Below, one piece after another: positions 10,918-23,900 of a stretch of DNA of 64,000 nucleotides. The number at the start of each line of letters is the position of its first letter. Within the stretch, counting starts at the first letter, position 1. The stretch is from assembly GCF_002443255.2 (NCBI RefSeq), contig NW_019211457.1, positions 39,345,126 to 39,409,125 of the forward strand. The letters run 5' to 3'. The notes under the pieces were generated by a model, which did no database searches, had not been told where the DNA came from, and was given only the letters and a program-made list of their open reading frames with translations. The translations under genes and the position numbers were made by a program. Source of the stretch: Varroa destructor (taxonomy: Eukaryota; Arthropoda; Arachnida; Mesostigmata; Varroidae).

Positions 10918-13900
10918 AACAACTACTCTCTATGCACAACGACTGAAGCTACCGGTTCCGTCTGTTTGTAGGAGAGTCTCTTTAGCTTTTGGCTTTTGCC
11001 TTTCGCTGGATGGCTGGTTTGAGTGAGAGACGGAAAAAGAGAAAGAGAGTCTTCTAACGCAGACGGCCTTCCACTATTTTATCCGTTGATTCTGCTGTAC
11101 GTAGTGATTTCTGTCATCTGCCCATTTGCCATCTGCCCCTTTTGGTGTTAGACCCACCATACGATTCCCCTGCCGATTCAGCTTCAAAGCTTCATAGTCG
11201 CGCTGCTTTCCTTATGACTTCCTCTGTCCGTTGCGGCGTCCACGTGTGAGCAAAGCCAACGAGCTTCTGTGTCTAATCCCACCGAGCCACACATGGCAGC
11301 GTGAGATACGTACGTTATACACATTATGTCATCACCGCGTAGCGCTTTGCTTTAATAATGCGATGTTGGGAACGAAGACTGGGAACAAGTCAGCTAACAG
11401 CTGATGACTACAGGCTGCCGGTGCAAAATAGAGAACTGGTAGGTTGGCTACTCGCATCATTAAAATCACGATTACGATGACGATCATATTCCGTGGAAAT
11501 GGTACTACCGCCCATTCGTAGTGGTGCTCCGAGCGAAGTCTTGGCGCAGCCATACAGCTCCGTTCCGACAGCAGCTCCTGCGCTGCGGAACTATTCCCTG
11601 CTTTAGAATCAGTCAGCTGAAGCTAGCTTGGTACGAAGCGCCGGATGACGACTCTGCTCCTGTCCTAGCCATCTCTTCACTTATGGACCCTGCTGTTTGG
11701 GATATGGTTGTAGTCCGCAGAAGCGAGTACTCCTGATTTGTTAGTTTCAGCTTCTTTAAGAGAAGAAGAAGAAGAAGAAGTTTTGAATGATCTAGCGCGG
11801 CCGCAAATGGCTCTGCGACAGGTAATTCCAGAATCAGCAGGCGAGGCTTCGTTGCTTTCAAAAGAAAAGGACTTCAACGTCAGTTCATGTGATTCAGGGC
11901 CCTCAATACGCCATATTGACATGGGTGCACGTGAAGAGCGCTACTGAATAGTGAAAATTACAAGAATTCAGACCAGAATTGTGTTAGAAACAGATTTATG
12001 TCAAAGCTGCAGAGTCACCTCGATATTTTCGATCCAATACCAGGCCTTAGGCTTACATAGTTCTGCTCGTTCGAAAGCGACAAAAGCCGGCAAAGAGATA
12101 ATGGATAGTCAAAGATAGACAAACAACTAATCTTCACTCAGAGTGGCAAAGACGTACAGCCGTACTCAGAAGAACAACCCAGCTCAATCGAGGCCTGTTT
12201 CCAAGTTGAATACGAGCTAGTTAAACGAATATGGGTTCAAAAAAGCCTCAATAAAGAGAACATCATGTAGGAGCTCATACGAAACAGACCGACGGACGGA
12301 TCAAACGAGATACGCGTTAGTGTAGTTGCCTAGGCTAGATGCATAAGACTTGCCTTGCAGAAAGCGCTGTATCAAGCTGTGTGTTCAAGAGAGTATTAGA
12401 ATCTGGTAAAGTGAGTGGGTGTGTCTGTCTTTTCCTTCTGAACTACTGGCCCCTAATGCAGCGGTTACTGTAAAGGACGTTCGGTTTGCGCGGGTGGCTT
12501 TCAGTGCAGAGAGCAGAGTGGAGGACAGCGGACAAATTTTAGGGGCCGAGTTGAGTCGATGAGGGAATTTTTTGTGAAAAAGGAGGTTCGTCTGGCTCTG
12601 TGTTTTAAACGTGTACGACTTCTCCCCGCTGCTTGCCAGTCGATTCGTGGAAACCTAAACAGAAGAGCGAAAACCAACAGAGAGAACCGGATCAACGACC
12701 AACTTCGACAACAAGACAGCCTCCACCATTTCCCAGCATTTCTAACCATTCTTCAATGGTTGTTAGATTTGTGGAAGCCAGCATTGCGCTAAACTACAGT
12801 ACACAACTACCGCCAGCACTCGGCTATGCGGTAGCAGTTTGGAGGCGGATCCAATGAACAGACCCCAAAAAGCCGAGCATTAGGTGAAAGAACCCAAAGC
12901 GTCAAACGCCAATCAGCGAGTACCCACATGGCTTCCGCAAATGAAACATATGCAGTATGGAGGACAGTGTCCACAAAAGGTATGCAGTAGCAGAGCGCAG
13001 GAAGCCTATCCCCCACGTCAACCCCTTTGATCTAAAGGCGTATATGCGCATAAGTTTAGAGACTCCTTGTCGACTCCATGCTGCCGGCGACCTGCATGAT
13101 GCTTACGTCTACACAGCAGATGCACGTCATCTCAGTGTGCATCTTACAGCCTATCATACAGACTGCTTGTAGAAGTCTCTCTTGCCTCAAGCAGCGGCGC
13201 GGACGCTCGGGCAGCCAGGGTGGGAAAGACACTGTCAGAGACCTAGTATAAGGTGCCGCTTTCTTTCTAATCGAACGTTGCTAGCACTTGCTCAGTAGGA
13301 ATCTGGGTCAAGGCACATTCCTTAACTTATTTCGCTCACTCCTAGGGGGAGTAAGTCGCTGACTCGCTGGGCGGCTGGCCGCTCTCTGCTTATGGCCGAC
13401 AGCGGCACCGCAAGCAGTGCCGTGTGCAACAGAATCCTCGGGGCAGGCAACGCTTAGTCCGCGAGATCCATGTGCAGACGGTGAGCGTGTAGTGCTGCAG
13501 CTTTCTTGATTGCGGTTATCCCGGCCAACGGGGCATATTTCGACATAGCGCAGACCTCCACCTGCGCTACGCACAGCTACATGCAGTCTACAGGATTCCT
13601 GTATTCTGTCAGGCTCTCTGCCTCAGCTGAATCACATGAAACGTGTGTCATCTTAGCGTCTGGAAGTTGAAACACCCACGTGATAAGGTGACTTCGTAGG
13701 AATTTGATTTTGTCGTGTGCACGTCATTGCTTAGGGTGTTGCATTGCTCGCTCACTTACGCGCGCGCTCAGTCATCTCCTAGCAAGTACTTTCCACTTAA
13801 CTAAGTTTGTCTTCAAGTTCCGGCTGGTTTCGTCATATTAATACGGAAAACTGTGGTGATTATGCGGTTGACCAAAAATCACAGTGTGTGAGCTTTTTGG

Positions 13901-16900
13901 TATATTTCTAATATGCGATACTCTAAATTTACAAATTTTTTTTTCCTGTTCCACTTAACGTCTGTTCCCTTCCTGTTTGAACCTTGCTAGAATGGCATTA
14001 TTACATCTGAATTTTTACTCTATTTCAGGTGAGAAAAAATGTTCTTCTTTTTCCGGCAAGGCGATCTCGAAGCCAGCCAGCGGCGTTGTTGTCAACTTAA
14101 TCCCTGTCTGTCTTGACACAGTCTAACATTTGTTCAACCAAGAACGATTCTTTACTCTACAAAGGTATACGTCGCATCGCAAGACCCACGATATCTTTGC
14201 TAAACTTGTTATACATATTGATTTTGCAGCACATATTAATTTGGCTAAAATGACTTGCCAAAAAATATGGACAAAGTTCTGAAGTATCAATGCAATGTCG
14301 CTGGCCTTGTCGGGTAGTACGTGTATGTCATGTGTAGGTAAAGATTGTCGAACGGCATTGACGAGCCTGTTGGAGAGAACAAATGACAAATGCGTTTTAG
14401 GCCTCGGAGTGCTTTCTTCTGCTGTGATTAACCTCCAAAGTAAAGGTTTTTTCTTTCGTCTCTTGAGGTGGGCGCAACGTGCGTCTCCGCTGCCGCAGCT
14501 ACTGACTTCGCGAACTACCCCTATGGTACTCCGAACGAAGAGGAGCTCTCCATTGCTCTGAGATGAGCAACTAGCGCTTTGGAGCTGCCTGCCAAATGGC
14601 TAAACAGGGCTGGTAGACAGAGAAGAGCCACACCGTTGAAGAAGGTGCTCGTAGCAGTTTCAAGAGTTACAGCTGTGTGGGCTGCAGCGCTTTGGGAAGC
14701 TTTCCGCTTCTGGCTTCTTCGTTCACTCGTTTGTGGAGTAAAAAATGAAAATGGAGAGCAGCAGATCTAGCCCAGCCGTGGCGTGCAGGCGGACGCCAGC
14801 CAAAGCTAGCCAGCTTGCAAGTTGAATGAAACAAGGCAGATAGGTACTAAGGCTACAGGCACCAACAGCCAGGTACTACGCAGCTAAGGATGAGGAAACA
14901 CCGTATCTACTCTATGGGCGTCAGGCTATCTAGATCGTTGGGGCAGCAATAGGAAGACAGCAAGAAGGCGGGAAAGGCGCCATTGAGGAGAGGCAGGCGG
15001 TGAAAGAGGGCGAGAGAGCAACAGGAGACGATTAGGACCAGCCGTCGTAAGGTCATTTATTACTATACTCGAAACTGCGGTATCACTACCACCATCATGG
15101 CCGCCGACCTCCGGTTCCACGGGGGCCTGTGCGATCGCGACCACGACTCGCCGCTATTATAACAGAGAATTGAAAAGAGAGACGCATACAAAGTGAAAAA
15201 CGTCTCGCGTGTAGGAAGACAGGGAATAACAACGTTGGAGGATCACCGCCAGAACAAAAGCCCAGCGCAGATGCAAAAGACTGTTCCAAATTGGCTTAGA
15301 TGGGAAACGGGGGTGGCAGGAGTTAGTCGATACCAAAGCGCCGGGAACGAGTGCGGGTCAGGCTCAAATGCACGCTTGTTTGAAGACCCTGAAAAATCCT
15401 ACAGCGGGGGAGGATGGCACGTATAGGGTGAGTATACATCGATCTCCTTGACGATGTGCTACCGACGGTGTACGAGTCGACCAATAATCCCACGCACGTT
15501 CATTTCCCGTTGACTAGCAAAAACAGTCCTCTCAAGTTGCTTTGTCTCGTAGCATAATCTTGTCTTTCTTTATAGAAATAAAGGCCACAGTGATTTGAGA
15601 TACCCAAAATAAATAATATGTGCAATCAGAATGGCCCTGCTGCGCTCTGTCTGGTCATAGTGATCCTCTACACTTTGGATTAATGTTTGCTTCTTATATC
15701 GAATTCGTTCGAGCCGTCCCCAACGCTAGTAACGGTAGTGGTTGTAATGAAAATAGGTCTTCGTCTGCACTACGTTACGCTGTAATAGATCCGAACACAC
15801 ACGTATGTAGAGTCACTGGTAACTGTACCCTATACGAGCGAAGCGGATGAATACCGTGAGGTCCTCTTAGGGCATTTATAAGACGCCTACAATAAGACAA
15901 ACCTTCTAGAGAGTTGAGCCAAAAGTGTACATCGATAGTATCGTAAGTGTCATGAGAGAGACAAGCGTGCACACGCCCAAAAGGAATTGATCGCCAAGAA
16001 CTTGATTTGCTTCGAACGTTCCACGATGGGGCGTTCGTGTCGCTGGGTGTACTCGTGGACATCTAAGATAGACAGGCTCGACAAATCGTGAAAAGATAAG
16101 TGCCTGTATAGTTGAACACTAATATCCGCAATACTTCACGTAGTAGCACGAGTCTAGACTAGCGACTTTTTTCTCTTTAAGAGTTAGGTATAGCTGGAGG
16201 TCATGTTAGGATATGGTTCTGATGGTGAAAGTCGTCAAGGTGGTACGCCTTTAACTATGTTTTCGATCTTCCCCTCCTTCAGAACACATCATTGACCTTT
16301 TGATTCGAATATATGTATACATCCTGATCTATAGGCGGTTCCAAAGCCAATATTTTGACGGCTAAAGTTGTAAAATGGTTAGTGCGCATGACATTTATTC
16401 GACATGCAGCATAAGATACCCCAGTGGTTGACCTCATCAGCAGGACGGTATCTTGCAGGGTCAATAGAGCCCAAGTTACTTTTGTGTGTAGTACTGCAGT
16501 ACGCCATCAGTTGCTAAACCTGTCCAAAGTTCGTGTTCTGCTCACCAGCTATTCACTTAATCGTTGACAATGCTGACTGACTGACGACTGTTGTTAGAGG
16601 GCTGTCGGAATGCAGCTAGAGGCAGTTACGGTGTGACAAAATCCGCAGAAGTGAGTCGGCTCGTCTGTCCGCTTCTCTCTCCCTCGCGTTGGCGTTCGAC
16701 AACGACGACGGACGCAGCGACGAGTCCGTTTATCAAACAATAACTGTGGCTGGCTCTGTAAGCGCCAGTCGGTAGGGACCACAGGTCCTGATGGGAGAAA
16801 CAGCTACCAAACCTTAGTTCTCATCTCTTCTGGGAATAAAAGCGAACACGGAACGGGGTTAGTCGCGGAAAGGGGGTCGGTGTGGCAGCAGTGGCAGCGC

Positions 16901-17635
16901 TGAATGGAAGGGGAGTTGGCGTGGAGGCAACAATCTCTGCTGTTCCCCATCGCCGACCTTTTCGGCGTACGTCTCTCCTTGCCCCTCATCTTATCGCTGC
17001 ACCCCTGGTTCTCCTCGGGGCCATTTTTCATTTCGCTACTGCTGCTGCTCTTGCCGCCTCTGCTAACGCCGTGGTCGCTGTTTGTGCTTCACCGCCACTA
17101 GCGGCTGGTGCTGCTGCTGTGGCAAAAATGCAGCAGCCGCGCCCGTCGCCCACCCTCTGCTCGGCCCGGTCATAGTGCGCTCCTCCTGCAGCACCATCTT
17201 TGAGCTTGTCTAGCCCGCACCCATCCGCTATACAAGGCTCTGGCGCCCACTTTGCTGTGCTGTCGAGTTAGCGAGGGAGACGGTTCAAGGCTTCGGTCGC
17301 TTGAAACGGTCGCTTCGCTTCTCGACCACCGCTGGCCGCTTCGACTTTAGGAGCAGCAAGCAAACGAACAGGCGGTGGACTGGGCCACTACAGCATCCAT
17401 ATGGCAACAATCGGTAGTAGAAGGCCAAGCGGTGTGCGTTCAGGGAACGAGGACCAGCAAAAGGGCGAAATAAGGTTGTTCGAGGCTAGTAGAAGAAATA
17501 GCAGCAAGGCTTATGTGCGTCAGGCAAAGTGGCGTGCGGGGTTGTGGGAATGGGGGGCAAGAAGTGGCGGCAGTAGCAGCATCAGAAGCAGCAATAGGTC
17601 CTTGCTTAGGGCGACAAGTCAGTCACGACAACGAA
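10918..17635. other. Mixed-composition intergenic or intronic DNA, no gene recognised
   Basis: No supportable gene. 11040-13300 is mixed, 13650-14300 is AT-rich with T-runs, and 14450-15150 and 16850-17600 are GC-rich. Open frames of up to about 117 codons are present but unrecognised. The frame at 16882-17175 (plus) is rich in Ala and Leu because of GCT/GCC triplets and has no family resemblance. Confidence 0.55.
11762..11780. repeat. (GAA)6 microsatellite
   Basis: Six perfect GAA units plus a G. It translates as poly-Glu on the plus strand and poly-Leu or poly-Ser on the minus strand, which accounts for the low-complexity frames around it. Confidence 0.9.
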
Positions 17636-17668
17636 GGCGGTGGCGGTGGCGGTGGCGGTGGCGGCGGC
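17636..17668. repeat. GGCGGT hexanucleotide microsatellite
   Basis: Four GGCGGT units, then GGCGGC and GGC: 33 bases of G-rich tandem repeat. The minus strand translates as a proline run in one frame and the plus strand as alternating Arg-Trp. The tract has many GG runs and could form a two-tetrad G-quadruplex. Confidence 0.95.
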
Positions 17669-17886
17669 AGGGACGACAAGGAGCTGCAGTAGCACACAAC
17701 GAAACGCCAACACGTTGTCTCGAGGACTGGGGTTATGAGAGGGTGAGCTCGTAAGCGAAGGATGAGGACTGAACCAAACGCGCCTTTGCGGCGGCGGGCA
17801 CCGGTGCTGACATTGGTAACACGGACTTGTGTTACTTGCAAGTCAGCCATCCAGTCAGCTTTCTATCTTGCCTATATGTGTATGTG

Positions 17887-17893
<7 letters not shown>

Positions 17894-17917
<24 letters not shown>

Positions 17918-17940
17918 TTGTATTTTTGTGTGTGTGTGTG
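17894..17940. repeat. Compound (AT)12 ... (TG)7 microsatellite
   Basis: (AT)12 occupies 17894-17917 and (TG)7 occupies 17927-17940, with TG/TA words just upstream from about 17883. Apparent Ile-Tyr repeats in overlapping frames on both strands are translations of this tract. Confidence 0.95.
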
Positions 17941-20900
17941 CAATGCACACACTCGCAGTATGAACGTATCGGCAACAATAGCTGCTGCTTCTGGAGGTGC
18001 AGGCACTGCAACGTTATACGAGGTGAGTCGCTTAAAATGAAGCCAAATGTTGGCTAGGAAGAAATGAAAACCAAGAGGCGTTACCGGCGTGCGAAATGCC
18101 AAAGCATGGCTTACTTCTGTTGGCTACCATCCAGATCGTTCTAGCCGTTCCCTGCACAGATTCCCTTCCGCCTTCGTTCCTTGCCCCGTTGACTGAATTG
18201 CTCGGATCGAAAAGAAACGTCGGGCCAAGCGAAGTTGTTGATTGGTATTATGAGTAGTAGGTCACAAAGGGGAGAAGTACGTAAGTTATTGCAGTACGGG
18301 AAAAATACTTACACTGGAGTGATCAGCCAATTGACCAGTAGTGATAAGAAGCGCAAGTTAGTCTGGGTTTGTTTGTCACCTCAGCGGAAATTAGGATGAT
18401 TCAAATACCGTATAAGAATTGTGCAGCAGACGCTAAAATGTCGAATGACGAAAATATAATATAATCACATGACTTGCGCAAAAGCCTCATTCACCGCGTT
18501 ATGAAGCGTTTACTTTTCCTTTATTGTAAAGCAACTTCCCGTCAGTGTTCTAACATATGCAACTAACTTCGGCTTGCTCGAGCTAACGCAAACTGAAACT
18601 TAATCATGTAGCGATACGTTAAAAACATGATGTTCAACTTCATGTACATGTTTCATGTAGAGCTTTGATGGGTCTGATGTTGATGTTGCTCATCATTTCG
18701 ATGTTCTGTCACCGGCCTTACCGTTGCAGTCGTCTAGCGAATAGCTTAACTTCCTGCACAACTTGTTCCCCTCCATCCACATTTATTTGCTACATAACGT
18801 TGCCATTTTGAGCAAGATTTGCTCGCTGGGGAAATTCGAGGTGTGCTGTTCGCTGGTGAAGCCACTATCGACTGTTGACTCTGCGTCGTGTTCAGACTAC
18901 GACTTGCTGTGCAGAGCAGAGTTTTTCCCTACGAAGGCTGGCGTCCCGGTTATCCCCTCAATCTTCTGCGCCCCCGCCACCCGTCCTCGCCATCGTTCGC
19001 AAATGGTTGGCGGTCGACGACTTCGGCGTTCTCGGGTGTCACTTTACAGCCTCCAGGAAGGCAGCTGCCAATCCTCAGTGGTTTAGCTATAGTCGACGGA
19101 CCGCTCGGTCTTTCCGCACGATAAAGTCTATGGACGCGACATCACCGCTACAACAGGACGGCTGCTGTTCGTTTCGTCCAACGGACTGTCAACACACGGC
19201 TACTACGATCACTAGGAACTCCTCCACTAGTAGATAGGACCAGCAGGCCGTCTGCAGTAGACGAAGCCGTCAACACAACCGATTTCAATCCCTTGACATT
19301 CCTTTATCGCTCGCAGCCCACCGTTTGTGAGTTACAAAACCTGATGAGTTTAATGTTGTGTGAGATATTTCAATCGCAGTGCGGTTTAGCGTCTGACCAA
19401 AGCGTCTAGCGTCACAACTACGATCCGATTTCCCCATTTCCGACGACCAGTGATGATAGGGAGACAAACAAAGAGTATAGAGAAGTTGTTCCCAACGAAG
19501 GGCATCCGACCATATGCTGAGATACTGGGGCTACTAGAAGAAACCAGAAAAAAATGCTAGTATTACTTAGTTCGAAAAATTACTAACTGCTAGCTTCGTG
19601 CGCCTTTTTAATGCCGTCTAACCCATTTACATTTAGAGGTTATCTGCATCCTTTTAGGTTTCAACAAAGAGAATATACGTATACGATAGCCAGTGCTGCC
19701 ACTGTAAGTACGCATGTGTGGGCTAGCTGTCTGTCTGTCTGTGTCTCTGTTTCACCTTCGATGAGCATCCATATGTACACAGGTATATGTATAGGACATA
19801 TCCGTGCGGACATCGACTGCTCAATTTGTCGTGGCAACGAGACAAATATTCATAGCAACAATGGTCAATATAGTCAATTAAGTTCGCTTCCTCGCTCAAT
19901 TGTGTGTTCTCTCATAACTATCGTTGCGATTCCTCCTCCCCTAACCATCCACTTCTGGCGCTTTCTTAGCGCTGCGGAACATGTTCCCTTACAGGTTCAG
20001 CAGCGGTAGCCACTGTCATCTGCTTGTCTACCTGTTAAACAGCGTTAGCGACATGATCGATTCGCTTTATCCCATTGCCTGCGCTTACCACGTCAGACCT
20101 CTGCTGGCCATTGTAGATTCTGTGGGTTATAGACTACTCTAATCACCAGGAAAACAGGTGGTGCGTCGTTCCGTGTTGGGTGTATGTGTCTATGCATACT
20201 TGTATGCCAACAGCTCTACATATACGCATGTTCATCTCTAGGCCTTTATTGATTTCCAGCTTTCGTGCCGCTGTGACGCTGTCGCTCGTATGGAAATGAG
20301 AGTAGTTTGTGGCGGTGGTGGCGACGCTGATAGGCGACCTTATCGTCGGCGCCTCTTCTGCTACTCCCAGTGTTCATTATAATCCCCAGCAGCCTTCTTC
20401 TAGGCAGCCTGTCCTACATTATGCCACTTCGCTGCTGTCGTTGGCAGAAGGCACAAGGTATTGCGATGTGTATCTATGGAAGGGCCAGCAGTCGCAGCCA
20501 TCATTACGCCACGACGCGGTCGTAGATACTGGTATTCATATGTAGACATACACATACGTCCAACGACATGAGCGACTAGTGCAGACGCTGGCAGGTATGC
20601 TGGAATGAAAACTTCAACGCGGCACGATCTGCGATGGTAAAGTGCATGTATAATCTATCCAGGATAGAGCAGATCGTTCACCGTTAGAAGGAATATCGAG
20701 AGTTATCTCACGGATATCATACATATTGGGAAAATGCTAGTATCGTTGTGAGATTAGGGGTCGAACGACTATTGACCTACAGCCAAACGCGATAGGTCGG
20801 GCAGTCAGGTGGGATTCGTTGTATCATCGTAGTACGCGCTCGAATCTCAATGCCCGCTGCCAACTACCAAATAGTCCTGCCAGTGGAACTGCGATGCCAT

Positions 20901-23900
20901 GGACATGTTTAAGCATATGGATAAAGTCATTGAATCAATGAGTGCTATGTGCTTTCCTCTCACGCTCGTCACCTGGCCCTATCCGTACGTGGCACACTGA
21001 ATATATTATCATGCTCGTCACAGCAGTAGTGGAGATGATGGTCAAACTGACGATCACGTAAATTGACGCAGTCAGGACAGGCGGAAGTCAAATGCATGTA
21101 TACATCTATAGGCCACAGGATAAATTAGCGAAAGCATCAGGTATAGAGAATCAACTTTAGTTAGGTGCAAGCGTAGTAATATTATTTATCTATCTAGTCT
21201 ATAGTATGGACTATTCAAGTCCATTTGATAGATTATTAACAGACCCCTATAGGTGAAATCGAACAGGGAAAAAGCACTTTTACTAGTAAATTCCGAAGTA
21301 CAACAGGATAGGTTGGGGAAACGGGAGGGGCGACAGGGGTTGAGAAGTAAGTTAATGGTAAATTCAGAGCAGAAAGTTACATACAGATCCGAGCATTGCT
21401 TATAATTTGACACTGTCATGGTATCCGAGCGTTGATTTTTGGTAGTAACGCAGAGAACTATATACTTTTACATTTATTTTATACAAAACTGCGAATCACC
21501 CATGAATATATCTCTTGTTAAGAAAGTTTAAGTAATATATTTACGTTCGGGCACGACCAGGGCAAGGTCTATTTAATGTGGGCCGAGTACGGTGTTCGAC
21601 TTATTTCTGGTGAAACTGTCACTCACTAGTTTCCCATTCCTTTGTCAAGCATCACTCTGAACCAGTCCGTTTCTCCATTTAACAGGCAAATTCCTATTGG
21701 GTTAGTTGACTAGGGTGACCCGCCATTACTGCATTATAACATACCTTTCATCTGCATGTAGTTATTACAATCGTAGTTTTCTCCTGTGAATGGCTGCAAT
21801 TGAGAATCTACATCCTGCTAATCTTAAGCTAATTTCCTCCCACCACCTACAAATTAATCTTTCAAGGCTGTAAGTCTACCTTTGGCCCCTCTCGTTCTAC
21901 GTTTGCATCTGGCTTTTGCTAATCGATCATGCACACGTATATATAACCTTCGTATAATCATATTGCTAGTCCAACGCGGGCTTCACTGTACGACAGTCAT
22001 GTATGAACACCTGTTTATCCTTTCCCATCCCGTTGTTGGTAGTAGTGGCGATGGCGAGGTCTGTTGTTTCGCGACGTTATGGGCTCGGCCCCCTTTTATG
22101 GGTCAGCTACCCGCAGGCGGTTGTACCGACCGCTTGCGGTTAAGCTAGTGTCAGAATGCGGGCGGGATCTTCTGCGCGATAGAGACCAACCGAAACTCGA
22201 GGGAAGCCATTTAGCTTGTACGTAGCTTGACGCGGGCGGGTGACAAGCCGAAAAGTCTACCTACCTGTTCAGAGAGCAGGAGGCCTTTGCCGGCGCGGTG
22301 TCAAGCGCTGCCGCGGCCCCGACCCCAGTCAGCCCGCTTGCCTACCTCATCTGGCCTACCCGGAGCAGCAGCCGCTGATGTAAAATGAATAGAGGCGCAA
22401 CTGGTGTTCATGTCAGCAATGAAGCCAAGTGACGACAACGATGAGGCTTTCGTGTTGACAACAACAATTTAACAGTGAAGTGTGGCCGACGATGGTGATG
22501 TGCGTCCGCGCTGCCAGAGAGGTACACGACGAACGAGATGACTGTCTCTCGTGTTAGCAGCTGCGATGACCATGTCTAGTAGGGTCGTTGGATGAGGTTA
22601 CGATGTGCGGGAGACGATGATGATAGCTTGCCTGGCTTAATAGTAGTTAGACTTTGGCGGATTTGAGTCCGAAATCGACCCCTCGTAGAACGCTATACTT
22701 GCAGGTGTCGAGGAGTACGAGTGAGGTGAGCGCTCCCGAACATCGAACGCTAGCTCTATTGGAGATGTACAAGACAAGCGAATGGGACTGAATACCATAT
22801 ATCGGTCGATTTGGTATGATATTGCTCACATTTGAGTGACTATACCGCAGTCGAACTGACCAGTTTCGGCGGTTCTTCATGGAAGCTTCTGAATCGCCTT
22901 TCCCAGCTGGCTCTTATTCTCCACGAATGGCTCGTATAACACAAGAGTCATTTCTCTTTCGAGACGAGCCCAATGCGAGAGTACGTATACTAAATGCAAA
23001 AAAGAAGAACGTAGGGCTATAAAGTGTAATCAACTATCACTATAACCGTCAGCTTATCTTCCACGCGTCATGTCCAATAGTTGTCGCTTAATATAATAGA
23101 TTAAAACAAATATTATGCAGAGATGGAAGATACTTTTAAGCGGTATGGAGTGAAGGATGTATATTTTCAACGGGTAACGCTGATAACGAGTTATAGGTCG
23201 GGCTAATATGATTAATACGAGAAAACAGTATCAATCTATTAAGTGAAACGTACGAAACAATAGACCAACTTTATAACGTAGATTTGTTCCACGCGTCTTG
23301 TTAGGGAAAAAAACTTAGCTATACAAATGTGTTTGTAACTGTGCGGACAAAAGTTTTTTCAGAAGACGGCTGCGACAGATGGTAATACAGATAATTTTCT
23401 ACGGCGAAATTCACACGGTAATTTTGGAAGTGAGCATACTGCGCTGTTTGAGGACAGCATTTGCCATCTCTCACGGCCAGCCAATGCTAAGTAAACTGGC
23501 TAATATCAACGAGTATGTGCGTCTTCTGCGTCTATGTGTCAAGAACGTCCTGCAAGGAACGCATCCAGGCGATTCTTTTGGACTACGAAAATGAAAATGG
23601 CCCTGAAAGGCAGCGAGCCATACAGCTTCTCTCGCTAGCACCCCGGCCTGTATCAGCATTTGTCGCCCCGCCAACGTCTAAGGTTCGACGCTAGCTGGTT
23701 CGACACCACTTTTGTCGACTGCTGAGTACCCTTTTTGCCTGAGCCACTTTTAAAATTATGTTGCACGGAGCCGGGTCACAGCAGCAGTGCGTACTGGGTG
23801 GGAAAGCGAACATTGCCATTGCCTGCGTTCATCTTCGCAGCACTTACCGGGCCGCGCACGGCCGCGACTACGATGGTGTCGAGGCGGCAGACTTCAAGTA

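Noticed and set aside
10574..11026. 150-codon plus-strand open frame with a poly-Thr stretch
   Set aside because: The Thr run is the (TAC)9 microsatellite and the rest lies in purine-rich, stop-poor DNA. No domain or start context supports a gene.
17762..18102. Open frames on both strands with long Ile-Tyr repeats
   Set aside because: They are translations of the (AT)12 and (TG)7 microsatellites.
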